A stretch of 47,463 nucleotides of DNA from Tistrella bauzanensis. GTDB taxonomy: Bacteria; Pseudomonadota; Alphaproteobacteria; Tistrellales; Tistrellaceae. A model generated the notes under the pieces. The model had not been told where the DNA came from. It did not search any database and saw only the letters and a list, made by a program, of their open reading frames with translations. Position numbers and translations under genes: made by a program. The stretch lies in NCBI RefSeq assembly GCF_014636235.1, contig NZ_BMDZ01000044.1:1-47463 (forward strand). Reading direction: 5' to 3'. Shown here piece by piece: positions 27,118 to 35,062 of the stretch (within the stretch, counting starts at the first letter, position 1; every line of letters begins with the position of its first letter).

Positions 27118-28923
27118 ATGACCGTCACCACCGGTCCCGGCCGCCCGTCGGGCGGCCGGTTGCGCGGCGCCCGCCGACCCGGCGGGCGCCTGCGCTGCTT
27201 CCTGCGTCTTGCCCTGCCCTTCTTCCTCGCCCGGGAAGGTCGGGGTGCCGCGATCAAATTCGCCCTCGCCTTCGGTCTCGCCATCGGCGCGGTCTGGATC
27301 GGGTTCGAGCGCAATGCCTGGAACCAGACCTTCTTCGGCGCGCTGGAACGCCGCGATGCCGCGGCGGTCGCCTGGGCAACGCTCGACTGGGTCTGGCTGC
27401 TGGCGCTGCTGGTCGGGGTGTCGGTCCAGCGCGCCTATCTGGAGCGCATGGTGGTCATCGACTGGCGGACCTGGCTGACCGGGCGGCTGCTCGATCGCTG
27501 GCTGGGTCGCGGCCGGCTGTGGCGCATCGAAAGCCGGGGGACCATCGATAATCCGGATCAGCGCGTCGCCGAGGATGCGCGCCTTCTGGCCGACCTCACC
27601 GTCGATCTCAGCCTGCGCGTGCTGCTCGATCTGGTCGAACTCGGCCTGTATATCGGCGTGCTCTGGTCGCTGTCAGGCACGCTCGCCCTGCCCCTGCCGG
27701 GGGGCGGGTCGCTGGACCTGCCCGGTTACATGGTGATCGCGGCCCTTCTCTATGCAGGTATCGCCAACCTGGTCGCCCACAAGCTGGGCCGGCCGCTCGC
27801 CGGGCTGTCGGCGACCCAGCAGCATCGCGAGGCGGATTTCCGCTTCGGGCTGGCACGGCTGCGCGATGTGGCGATCGAGGTCGCCCTGCTCGGCGGGGGC
27901 CGGCGCGAGGCCGGGCTCGCTGCCCGCCGCTTCGCCGATGTCCGGCGCAATGCCGTCGATCTGGCCCGCCGCCACCGGATCTATGCCCTGTTCCAGACCC
28001 CGTTCAGCTATACCGTGCTGAACATCTCCATGTTCGTGACAGCCCCCGCCTATCTGGCCGGACAACTCGACCTGGGCGGGATGATGCAGGCACGGGGCGC
28101 CTTCTCGACCGTCGTGGCCAGTTTCGCCACCCTGGTCTTCGCCTATCCCAAGCTTGCCGAACTCAGCGCGGTCCTGACCCGGCTGGAAGCCTTCGACCGC
28201 GCCCTGGCCGATCGCACGCCCCGCCATTGCCCGCATCCGGCCGGCCGCCGCGCCGCCGCCGACAGGCTGGTGCTCGACGGCGTCGTCGTGACGGCGCCGG
28301 ATGGCCGGCCGCTGACCCTGCCGGTGGATCTGGTTCTGGCGCCGGGCGAGCGGGTGGCACTGACCGGCGCGTCCGGCACCGGCAAAAGCCTGCTGATCGC
28401 CGCCATCGCCGGCGCCTGGCCCCATCATCGGGGCCGGATCATCCATCCGTCCGGCGGCTGGCCACCGGTGGTGATCACCCAGCGGCCCTATCTGCCGATG
28501 CTACCGCTGGCCGAGGCGCTGCGCTATCCCGCAACCGACCTGCCCGGCACGGCGGCCGAGATGGCGCAATTGCTGGACGCGGTGGGGTTGGGCCGGCTGA
28601 TCGCCGCTCTCGACGGCCCGGCCCATGACTGGGACCGGGTGCTGTCACCGGGCGAGCGCCAGCGCCTGGCCCTGGTTCGGGCGGTTCTGCGCCGGCCGCG
28701 CTGGCTGTTGATCGACGAGGCGACATCGGCGCTCGATGCCGCCAGCGAAGCCCGTGTGCTCGATGTGCTGAAGGGCCTGCACCCGCCACCGGCGGTGCTG
28801 ATGGCCGCCCATCGCGACACGGCGATCGCGGCCTGTGACCGGGTGGTGCGGCTTTCATCCGCTGCCGGCATCATCGGGCCACATCGGACTGTCAGCGTCG
28901 ATGGCTCTTCAGCGCGGTCATAG
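27118..28923 (+). CDS. SbmA/BacA-like ABC transporter, fused membrane and ATPase domains
   Basis: A 601-residue half transporter of the ABC_membrane_2 type (YddA, Rv1819c, eukaryotic ABCD). The membrane domain (about 25-340) contains family features such as FERNAWNQTFFGALERRD and NPDQRVAEDARLLADLTVDL. The nucleotide-binding domain follows, with Walker A GASGTGKS (about 417-424), signature LSPGE (about 509) and Walker B WLLIDEATS (about 529-537). Relatives move peptides, long-chain acyl-CoA or cobalamin; Rv1819c takes up B12. It starts 6 bp after the TonB receptor gene, so it is probably iron-regulated and may handle the ligand imported by that receptor, a siderophore precursor, or an unrelated peptide. 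Direction of transport is not decided by sequence. Confidence 0.9.
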   Translation: MTVTTGPGRPSGGRLRGARRPGGRLRCFLRLALPFFLAREGRGAAIKFALAFGLAIGAVWIGFERNAWNQTFFGALERRDAAAVAWATLDWVWLLALLVGVSVQRAYLERMVVIDWRTWLTGRLLDRWLGRGRLWRIESRGTIDNPDQRVAEDARLLADLTVDLSLRVLLDLVELGLYIGVLWSLSGTLALPLPGGGSLDLPGYMVIAALLYAGIANLVAHKLGRPLAGLSATQQHREADFRFGLARLRDVAIEVALLGGGRREAGLAARRFADVRRNAVDLARRHRIYALFQTPFSYTVLNISMFVTAPAYLAGQLDLGGMMQARGAFSTVVASFATLVFAYPKLAELSAVLTRLEAFDRALADRTPRHCPHPAGRRAAADRLVLDGVVVTAPDGRPLTLPVDLVLAPGERVALTGASGTGKSLLIAAIAGAWPHHRGRIIHPSGGWPPVVITQRPYLPMLPLAEALRYPATDLPGTAAEMAQLLDAVGLGRLIAALDGPAHDWDRVLSPGERQRLALVRAVLRRPRWLLIDEATSALDAASEARVLDVLKGLHPPPAVLMAAHRDTAIAACDRVVRLSSAAGIIGPHRTVSVDGSSARS

Positions 28924-28927
28924 CCGC

Positions 28928-29878
28928 TCAGGCACCCGCCGCGTCGAGGGCGGTCATCTCCTCAGGCGTCAGCACAAGGTCCAGCGACCGCACCAGCCCA
29001 GCAAGCTGGCCAAGGCTGGTGGCGCTGGCGATCGGCGCCGTGACACCGGGGCTGGCGATCATCCAGGCCAGCGCCACTTCGGCGGGACTGGCGTCATGGG
29101 CGGCAGCGACATTGTCGAGTGCCGCCAGGATCGCGAAGCCGCGCGGGTTCAGATATTTCCCGACCCCGCTGCCGCGCTGGCTCTGCGACAGATCGGCCTC
29201 GCTGCGGTATTTGCCCGAGAGAAAGCCCGATGCCAGGCTGAAATAGGGGATGACACCCAGTCCGCGCGCGATGCACAGGTCGCGCAGCTCTCCCTCGAAG
29301 CCACTCCGGTCATAAAGATTATATTCCGGCTGCAGGGCCTCATAGCGGGCAAGGCCGCCGGCGGTCGAGATGTCGAGTGCCTCGGCAAGCTGCGCCGGAT
29401 TGAAGTTCGACGCGCCGATCGCCCGCACCTTCCCCGCCGTCACCAGCCGGTTGAAGGCTTCGAGCGTCTCGTCCTGAGGGGTGCCGGCATCCGGATAATG
29501 GGCCTGATAAAGATCGATCCGGTCGGTCTGAAGACGGCGGAGCGACGCCTCGACGCAGCGTTCGATGCGCCCGGCTTTCAGGCCCTTGTCGTCGGGCCGC
29601 ATCGGCGCGCCGACCTTGGTCAGGATCAGCACCTTGTCGCGCTTGGCCGGATTGGCCGCCAGCCATTTGCCGATGATGGTCTCGGACTCGCCGCCCGTAT
29701 GGCCGTCGACCCAGACCGAATAGACGTCGGCCGTGTCGATCGCGTTGATGCCGGCATCGACCAGCGCATCGAGCAGGGCGAACGAGGTGGCCTCGTCGAC
29801 GGTCCACCCGAAGACATTGCCGCCGAAGACGAGCGGCACGATATCGAGGCCGGACTGGCCGAGCGGACGCGTCTGCAT
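28928..29878 (-). CDS. Aldo/keto reductase
   Basis: A 316-residue NADPH-dependent oxidoreductase with the AKR TIM barrel. The catalytic tetrad is visible: Asp48 and Tyr53 (IDTADVYS), Lys88 (ILTKVG) and His127 (YQAHYPD). The C-terminal half has the cofactor-binding loop IPYFSLASGFLSGKY, characteristic of the group often annotated as general stress or YajO-like reductases. GAGGAG eight bases before the ATG at 29878 sets the start; the frame is open further but not conserved. It ends 4 bp from the stop of the convergent ABC transporter gene. It may be co-transcribed with the SDR gene 125 bp upstream. Substrate unknown. Confidence 0.92.
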   Translation of the reverse strand: MQTRPLGQSGLDIVPLVFGGNVFGWTVDEATSFALLDALVDAGINAIDTADVYSVWVDGHTGGESETIIGKWLAANPAKRDKVLILTKVGAPMRPDDKGLKAGRIERCVEASLRRLQTDRIDLYQAHYPDAGTPQDETLEAFNRLVTAGKVRAIGASNFNPAQLAEALDISTAGGLARYEALQPEYNLYDRSGFEGELRDLCIARGLGVIPYFSLASGFLSGKYRSEADLSQSQRGSGVGKYLNPRGFAILAALDNVAAAHDASPAEVALAWMIASPGVTAPIASATSLGQLAGLVRSLDLVLTPEEMTALDAAGA

Positions 29879-30003
29879 GGGATGACCTCCTCGTTGGGGC
29901 ACGTGCGTATGGCCGGCCGATCGTGATCGGGGGCCGGAAGCGGGTGACACATGGTCGCGCGCTCCCGACCCCCGATGCAAGGCAAAGAGAGGACGCCGGC
30001 CGA

Positions 30004-30762
30004 TCAGATGCAGCGGCCGCCATCAACCTCCATGCACACGCCGGTCAGGAACGACGCGGCATCCGAGGCGAGGAAGGCCGTTGCCTCGGCGACGTCGCGC
30101 GCCGACGACAGCCGGCCGAGCGGGATGGTCTCGACGATCTTGGCCCGCGCCTCAGGGGTATCGGGCTGGCCCAGGAAGGCGCTGGTCAGGCCGGTCGGAC
30201 CCATCACCGGGTTGACAGCACAGACCCGGATATTGTCGGGCGCCAGTTCCACGGCCATGGTCTTGGTGATCACGACGGCGGCACCCTTGCTGCCATTGTA
30301 CCAGACCAGGCCCGGGCGCGGCCGCACGGCGGCGGTGGAGGCGATGTTGACCATCACGCCGCCCTTCTGGGCGCGGAACACCGGCACCGCGTGCTTCGCG
30401 GCCCAGAACAGGCTCTTGACGTTGACGTCGAACACCTTGTCGAAGGTCGCCTCGTCGACATCGGTCATCGGGCCGCGGTTGTGAGTATAGCCGGCATTGT
30501 TGACCAGCACGTCCAGGCGCCCGAAGGCATCGGTCGCCGCCTTGATCATGCCCGCAGTGCCGGCATCGGTCGCGACATCGGCATGGATATAAACCGCCTC
30601 GGCGCCGGTGGCCTTGATCTCGGCCGTCACCCGCTTGCCACCGTCATCATTGATGTCAGCGACCACGACCCTGGCACCCTTTTCGGCGAACAGCTTGGCG
30701 ATGCCCTCGCCGAAGCCCGAGCCGCCGCCGGTGACGATCGCAACCTTGCCCGTCAGGCTCAT
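30004..30762 (-). CDS. Short-chain dehydrogenase/reductase (SDR)
   Basis: A 252-residue classical SDR. The dinucleotide motif is TGGGSGFG (11-18), the structural NNAG is at 88-91, and the catalytic triad is Ser142, Tyr155 and Lys159 (YNGSK). Asp36 at the end of strand two (VVVADIND) favours NAD(H). The C-terminal VDGGRCI is typical of the family of 3-oxoacyl-[ACP]-reductase-like or sugar dehydrogenases; the substrate cannot be assigned. The ATG at 30762 begins the conserved domain and has GAGG nine bases upstream; an ATG at 30783 would add a short basic leader. Confidence 0.92.
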   Translation of the reverse strand: MSLTGKVAIVTGGGSGFGEGIAKLFAEKGARVVVADINDDGGKRVTAEIKATGAEAVYIHADVATDAGTAGMIKAATDAFGRLDVLVNNAGYTHNRGPMTDVDEATFDKVFDVNVKSLFWAAKHAVPVFRAQKGGVMVNIASTAAVRPRPGLVWYNGSKGAAVVITKTMAVELAPDNIRVCAVNPVMGPTGLTSAFLGQPDTPEARAKIVETIPLGRLSSARDVAEATAFLASDAASFLTGVCMEVDGGRCI

Positions 30763-31132
30763 CTTCCCGATCCTCTTCTTCATGCGTCCTGCCCGGGCAC
30801 CGCGCGGGGGTGTGGTAGCGCGGCCCGGTCCCGGTATCGTGGACCTCTCTGTCTCTCACGGTACACGCGGCGTCCACTCTCGGAAAACGCGAGCGGACCG
30901 CGAAGACATTCGCGGACAATAGCACGTCAACCGGGCTTGAGAAGAGCCGGTTGCGGCGCCGGATGCCCCTTGAAAAACCGCCATGCCCGCCCTGCGCGGA
31001 GGGTGCGATGCGGCATTCCCGCCCAACGCCGCGCGCGCAACCATACGTTTCAAATTGACACCCGAACGCACGGCACGCACAGTCGGGCGACCAGCGGCCC
31101 CGGCAAGAGGGCGACCACAGGAGGAAGACCCT
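30763..31132. other. 370-bp divergent intergenic region
   Basis: No gene is seen between the SDR and the thioredoxin-NHL gene. A small perfect hairpin, CCGCGAA-GACA-TTCGCGG, is at 30898-30915. Promoters for both directions must lie here, but no clear -35/-10 pair is visible. Confidence 0.45.
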
Positions 31133-32596
31133 ATGGCGGTACATGCCCCGCAGTTCCCGACCGACGGCATCACCTGGTTCAACATCGACGGTCCGCCGCC
31201 GACGCTGGCAAGCCTTCGCGGCCGGCTGGTGATCCTCGATTTCTGGACCCTGTGCTGCATCAACTGCATGCATGTGCTGCCGACCCTGGCCGAGATCGAG
31301 CGCCGCTATCCCGACAGGGTGGCGGTGATCGGCGTCCACAGCCCGAAATTCGCCGCCGAACGCGACCCGGCCAAGGTCGAGGCCGCCATCGCCCGCTATG
31401 GCATCACCCATCCGGTGATCCACGATCCGGCCATGCGGATGTGGCAGGCGTATGCGATCAAGGCCTGGCCGACATTGGGCTTCATCAGCCCCGATGGCGC
31501 CTGGCTCGGCGGATCGGCCGGCGAACCGGCGCTCGACAAGCTGGTGACGCTGATCGACCGGATGCTGAGTGAAGCGGGCGATGCGGGCCAGTTGCAACCG
31601 GCCGCGATCGGCACAAGCATCGCGGAGCCCGCGCGCTCGATGCTGCGCCACCCGGCCAAGCTCAAGGAATTCCGCCATGGCCGGGGGTCCGCCGGCTGGG
31701 CGATCGCCGATGCCGGCCATCATCAGATCGCGCTGTTCGACAATGCCGGCAACGAAATCCGCCGGATCGGCAGCGGCACCCCCGGATTGATCGACGGCCC
31801 GGCCGACAGCGCCGCCTTCAATCGCCCGCAAGGGCTGATCGCCGCCCCCGGCGCGATCTATGTCGCCGATACCTGGAACCATGCCCTGCGCCGCATCGAC
31901 ATCGCAACCGGTGCGGTGACCACGCTCGCCGGAACCGGCCGGCGCGGGCCGGTGCTCGACGGGCCGGTGACGGCGGCCGACGCCAGTCTGGCCAGCCCCT
32001 GGGATCTGGACTATCAGGATGGCCGCGTCTTCATCGCCAATGCCGGAACCCATCAGCTGCTGGTCTTCGACATCGAGGCAGGCACCGTGGCGCGGCTGGC
32101 CGGCAGCGGCGTGGAAGCCCTGATCGACGGGCCGGCCGACACAGCCGCCCTGGCACAGCCGTCGGGGCTGGCCTTGCGCGACAATATGCTGTGGTTCATC
32201 GACAGCGAAACCTCCAGCCTGCGGCGGCTGGATCTCGGCACCGGCATGGTCAGCACACTGGTCGGCGAAGGCCTGTTCGACTATGGCCATATCGACGGCC
32301 CGCGGGAGACCGCGCGCTTCCAGCACCCGCTGGGGCTGTGCTTCGACATGGCCGGCAACATCCTGGTCGCCGACGCCTATAACGACGCCATCCGGGTGGT
32401 CGACCCCGAGACCGGCGCCGTGTCGAGCCTGGACGATCCGCCCTATGACTGCTTCGACGACCTGTGCCGGCCACTGTCGGAACCGGCCGGCGTGGCGGTG
32501 GATGACGACGGCGTGGTGTTCGTGGCCGATACCAACAACAACCGCATCTTTCTGTATCACGACGTGTTCCGCACCAGCCGCACCTGGGCGGAATGA
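31133..32596 (+). CDS. NHLRC2-like thioredoxin-fold / NHL beta-propeller protein
   Basis: A 487-residue two-domain protein matching NHLRC2. Residues 1-150 form a thioredoxin fold with LDFWTLCCINCMHVLPTL; Cys42 and Cys45 are the redox CxxC, and the CCINC motif is the one known from NHLRC2 across kingdoms. Residues 185-475 form an NHL beta-propeller, with repeats such as LIDGPADSAAFNRPQGL, IYVADTWNHALRRI and ILVADAYNDAIRVV. There is no signal peptide, so it is cytoplasmic. GGAGG seven bases upstream supports the ATG at 31133. The molecular role is unknown even for the human protein. The GNAT gene overlaps the stop as ATGA. Confidence 0.92.
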   Translation: MAVHAPQFPTDGITWFNIDGPPPTLASLRGRLVILDFWTLCCINCMHVLPTLAEIERRYPDRVAVIGVHSPKFAAERDPAKVEAAIARYGITHPVIHDPAMRMWQAYAIKAWPTLGFISPDGAWLGGSAGEPALDKLVTLIDRMLSEAGDAGQLQPAAIGTSIAEPARSMLRHPAKLKEFRHGRGSAGWAIADAGHHQIALFDNAGNEIRRIGSGTPGLIDGPADSAAFNRPQGLIAAPGAIYVADTWNHALRRIDIATGAVTTLAGTGRRGPVLDGPVTAADASLASPWDLDYQDGRVFIANAGTHQLLVFDIEAGTVARLAGSGVEALIDGPADTAALAQPSGLALRDNMLWFIDSETSSLRRLDLGTGMVSTLVGEGLFDYGHIDGPRETARFQHPLGLCFDMAGNILVADAYNDAIRVVDPETGAVSSLDDPPYDCFDDLCRPLSEPAGVAVDDDGVVFVADTNNNRIFLYHDVFRTSRTWAE

Positions 32597-33168
32597 CGCC
32601 CGACGCCATCAGTATCCGGCCGGGCCGCCCCGATGACGCACCGGCACTTGCCGCCATCGAGGACGCGGCGGCGGGCCTTTTCGCTGATATCGGCATCGCG
32701 CTTGGCGCCACGACCAGCGACCCGGCGGTGCTGGCGATCGCTGCCCGCCAGCACCGGTTGCTGGTGGCCACCGATAAGGACGACCGACCCCTCGGCTTCG
32801 CGCTGACGACGATCGTCGACGGTCACGCCCATCTGGCGGAACTGGATGTCGCCCCCGCCTTCGGGCGCCGGGGTATCGGCCGCGGTCTTATTGCCGCCGT
32901 GGCCGCCCGCGCGGCTGCGGCCGGCCATGACCGGCTGACCCTGACCACCTTCCGCGACGTGCCCTGGAACGGGCCGTTCTATCGGCGCCTGGGCTTCCGG
33001 GTGATCGCCCCCGACGACATCGGACCCGGGCTCGCCGCCATCCGGGCGGCGGAAGCGCTGCGGCTGGACCCGTTATCGCCCCGCGTCGCCATGCAGCGCC
33101 CGCTGGATCAGAGCCGGCCCAGCAGTTCGTCGACAAAGGCCGGCACCACCAGGCTTGCCGGCCCGTAA
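32593..33168 (+). CDS. GNAT-family N-acetyltransferase
   Basis: A 191-residue acyl-CoA-dependent acyltransferase. The acetyl-CoA-binding segment is LDVAPAFGRRGIGRGLIAAV, containing the R/Q-x-x-G-x-G/A loop as RRGIGRG, and the C-terminal motif is GPFYRRLGFRV. The start overlaps the upstream stop (ATGA at 32593-32596), so its translation is coupled to the NHLRC2-like protein, suggesting a joint function. Its last 61 bases overlap the end of the convergent sirtuin gene, and its C-terminal tail (SRPSSSSTKAGTTRLAGP) falls in that overlap and looks non-conserved. The substrate (small molecule, or protein lysine or N-terminus) is unknown. Confidence 0.88.
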   Translation: MTPDAISIRPGRPDDAPALAAIEDAAAGLFADIGIALGATTSDPAVLAIAARQHRLLVATDKDDRPLGFALTTIVDGHAHLAELDVAPAFGRRGIGRGLIAAVAARAAAAGHDRLTLTTFRDVPWNGPFYRRLGFRVIAPDDIGPGLAAIRAAEALRLDPLSPRVAMQRPLDQSRPSSSSTKAGTTRLAGP

Positions 33169-33854
33169 CGGCCCTCGGCAAACAGGCTGGCGCCATCCGA
33201 CGGCTCAAGGTTCAGCTCCACCGTATGGGCCATGCCGCGATGGCGGATATCGGCGACGAAACCGGCCGCCGGATAAACAGTGCCGGAGGTGCCGACCGAG
33301 ACGAACAGCCCGCATTCGGCAAGCGCGCCCCAGATCCGCTCCATCTCGAACGGCATTTCGCCAAACCAGACGATGTGCGGCCGCATCCGCCCGCGGCTGT
33401 CGCAGGCGCCGCAGACAGTGGCGTCATGCAGGGCATCGGCATGGCTGACCACGGTCTCGCAGCTCAGGCAGCGGGCCTTGGTCAATTCGCCATGCATATG
33501 GATCAGGTTACGGCTGCCGGCACGCTCGTGCAGGTCATCGACATTCTGGGTCACCACCAGCACGCCGCCCGGCCATGCAGCTTCCAGCCGCGCCAGCGCC
33601 TGATGCGCCGGATTGGGATGAACGGCCGGCAACTGGGCCCGACGCCGGTTATAGAAATCCTGCACCAGCGCCGGGTTGCGGGCGAAGCCTTCTGGCGTCG
33701 CCAGATCCTCAAGGCTGTGGCGGCGCCAGACGCCATCGGGATCGCGGAAGGTATCGAGCCCGCTTTCCTTCGAGATGCCGGCACCGGTCAGCACCACGAT
33801 CGGCAGATCGGGCGTCAGGTCATCGAGACTGGTATCCGGGAGAAAACTGGTCAT
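33108..33854 (-). CDS. cobB: CobB-type NAD-dependent protein deacylase (sirtuin)
   Basis: A 248-residue class III sirtuin that removes acetyl or succinyl groups from lysines using NAD. Visible features are GAGISKESGLDTFR (24-37), TQNVDDLHERAG (102-113), catalytic His121 in HMHGE, and a zinc site Cys129, Cys132, Cys148 and Cys151. Tyr69 and Arg72 (YNRR) form the Y-x-x-R pair that binds succinyl/malonyl groups, so desuccinylase activity is likely. It begins 36 bp after the bluB stop and is probably co-transcribed. In Salmonella, CobB was first found as a substitute for CobT in cobalamin lower-ligand synthesis, which makes the bluB neighbourhood notable. The gene overlaps the convergent GNAT gene by 61 bp. 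Confidence 0.95.
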   Translation of the reverse strand: MTSFLPDTSLDDLTPDLPIVVLTGAGISKESGLDTFRDPDGVWRRHSLEDLATPEGFARNPALVQDFYNRRRAQLPAVHPNPAHQALARLEAAWPGGVLVVTQNVDDLHERAGSRNLIHMHGELTKARCLSCETVVSHADALHDATVCGACDSRGRMRPHIVWFGEMPFEMERIWGALAECGLFVSVGTSGTVYPAAGFVADIRHRGMAHTVELNLEPSDGASLFAEGRYGPASLVVPAFVDELLGRL

Positions 33855-33890
33855 GCGGTATCCGGGCTCCCACAGATCGGGCGACGCGGA

Positions 33891-34538
33891 TCAGCGCCGC
33901 AGCACTTGGCGGCAATCGGACTGGCGATCCTGCCAGCCCCGGCGTTCAAGCTCGGGCACCTCGTGCAACTCGGCCGGGCGGCCGATGCACAGATAGCCGA
34001 TGAACCGCCAGTCATCGGGCACATCCAGCAGCGCCACCACCGGTGCCGGGTCCAGTATCGACACCCAGCCCACTCCGATGTCATAGGCACGCGCCGCAAG
34101 CCACAGGGTGTGGATCGCCAGCACCGCCGAATAGGCCACCGTCTCGGGCATTGTCCGCCGGCCCAGCCCGTGGCCCTGGTCGGGGTCGTCGACGGCGAAC
34201 ACCGCAATCTGCACCGGCGCGCGGTCCAGCCCTTCCAGCTTCAGCGCCTGATAGGCGGCACGGCGCTGGTCGTCCTGCGCGCCGGCCGCATCGGCATTGG
34301 CGCGCAGCACTTCCGCGCGCACGGCCGCACGGGTTTCCGGCCGGTCGACCCTCACGAACCGCCAGGGCTGCGAATTGCCCACCGATGGCGCAAGGCAGGC
34401 CAGATCCAGCAGATGCTCGACCAGATCGTCGGGCAGCGGATCGGTCAGGAACTGGCGGACATCCCGGCGCCAGCGCAGCAGGGTTTCGAAGCCGTCCCGG
34501 AAATGCTCGTCGAAATCAGGGTGGGCCGGGTCGTTCAT
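33891..34538 (-). CDS. bluB: 5,6-dimethylbenzimidazole synthase BluB
   Basis: BluB cleaves reduced FMN with O2 to make 5,6-dimethylbenzimidazole, the lower ligand of cobalamin. The 215-residue product fits the flavin-destructase branch of the nitroreductase fold: RWRRDVRQFL near the N-terminus, CLAPSVGNSQPWRF for FMN binding, the insertion around YQALKLEGLDRAPVQIAVFA, and GVGWVSILDPAPVVALLDVP with the following DDWRFIGYLCIG. The gene starts 3 bp before the stop of the secreted-protein gene upstream, in a minus-strand run that continues into cobB. It supplies the B12 needed by the methylmalonyl-CoA mutase encoded at 18.6-22.7 kb. Confidence 0.94.
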   Translation of the reverse strand: MNDPAHPDFDEHFRDGFETLLRWRRDVRQFLTDPLPDDLVEHLLDLACLAPSVGNSQPWRFVRVDRPETRAAVRAEVLRANADAAGAQDDQRRAAYQALKLEGLDRAPVQIAVFAVDDPDQGHGLGRRTMPETVAYSAVLAIHTLWLAARAYDIGVGWVSILDPAPVVALLDVPDDWRFIGYLCIGRPAELHEVPELERRGWQDRQSDCRQVLRR

Positions 34539-34541
34539 CGC

Positions 34542-34958
34542 TCACCGCCCATCCACGATCAGGCCGCGACGCACACGGAACTGGGTGCCGTCATCCATGC
34601 GATGCAAGCCGTCTTCCAGCCGCCGGCGTGACCCGTCGGGCATCATCAGCGTCGCCTGCATCCGGAACTCGGTGGCATAGCGCGCCGGTCCGATCATGAT
34701 CGGACGCCCGTCCGACAGCAACCGGACAACCGTGTTGGGCGGCAGGGGCGGCGGTGCTTCCGGCGTCAGGGTGCCATCGGCCGGCGGCGTGGCACCAGGT
34801 GCAGAGGGGCTGATAGGGGCGGCGGGACTGACGGGGGCGGAGGGGGCCGGCTCGCGCGACCGGTCGGGCGGAATCTGCGCCAGAACCGGCACAGTCACCA
34901 TCAGCCCGACGGCCATGGCGAAACACGCGATCAGGGTGAAGCGGGCACGAAGCAACAT
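34542..34958 (-). CDS. Hypothetical secreted protein, Pro/Ala-rich
   Basis: A 138-residue protein with a signal peptide (1-27, cleavage after VLA), then a Pro/Ser/Ala-rich stretch (about 30-75) and a small C-terminal domain (TVVRLLSDGRPIMIGPARYA onward, ending with GTQFRVRRGLIVDGR). No family recognised. The ATG at 34958 gives a compact signal peptide; an ATG at 34973 adds five residues, and neither has a strong ribosome site. It lies 104 bp after the kinase gene and 3 bp before bluB, so it is probably co-transcribed with bluB, although a functional link is not evident. Confidence 0.65.
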   Translation of the reverse strand: MLLRARFTLIACFAMAVGLMVTVPVLAQIPPDRSREPAPSAPVSPAAPISPSAPGATPPADGTLTPEAPPPLPPNTVVRLLSDGRPIMIGPARYATEFRMQATLMMPDGSRRRLEDGLHRMDDGTQFRVRRGLIVDGR

Positions 34959-35062
34959 CGGGGGCAGGACCATTCCGAACAGGGCAAGGGCAGTTGCGGC
35001 AGGTCGATGGCGACCCCACACCACACCCGGCCGACCGGGGTTCCATCAACCACAGATCAACT

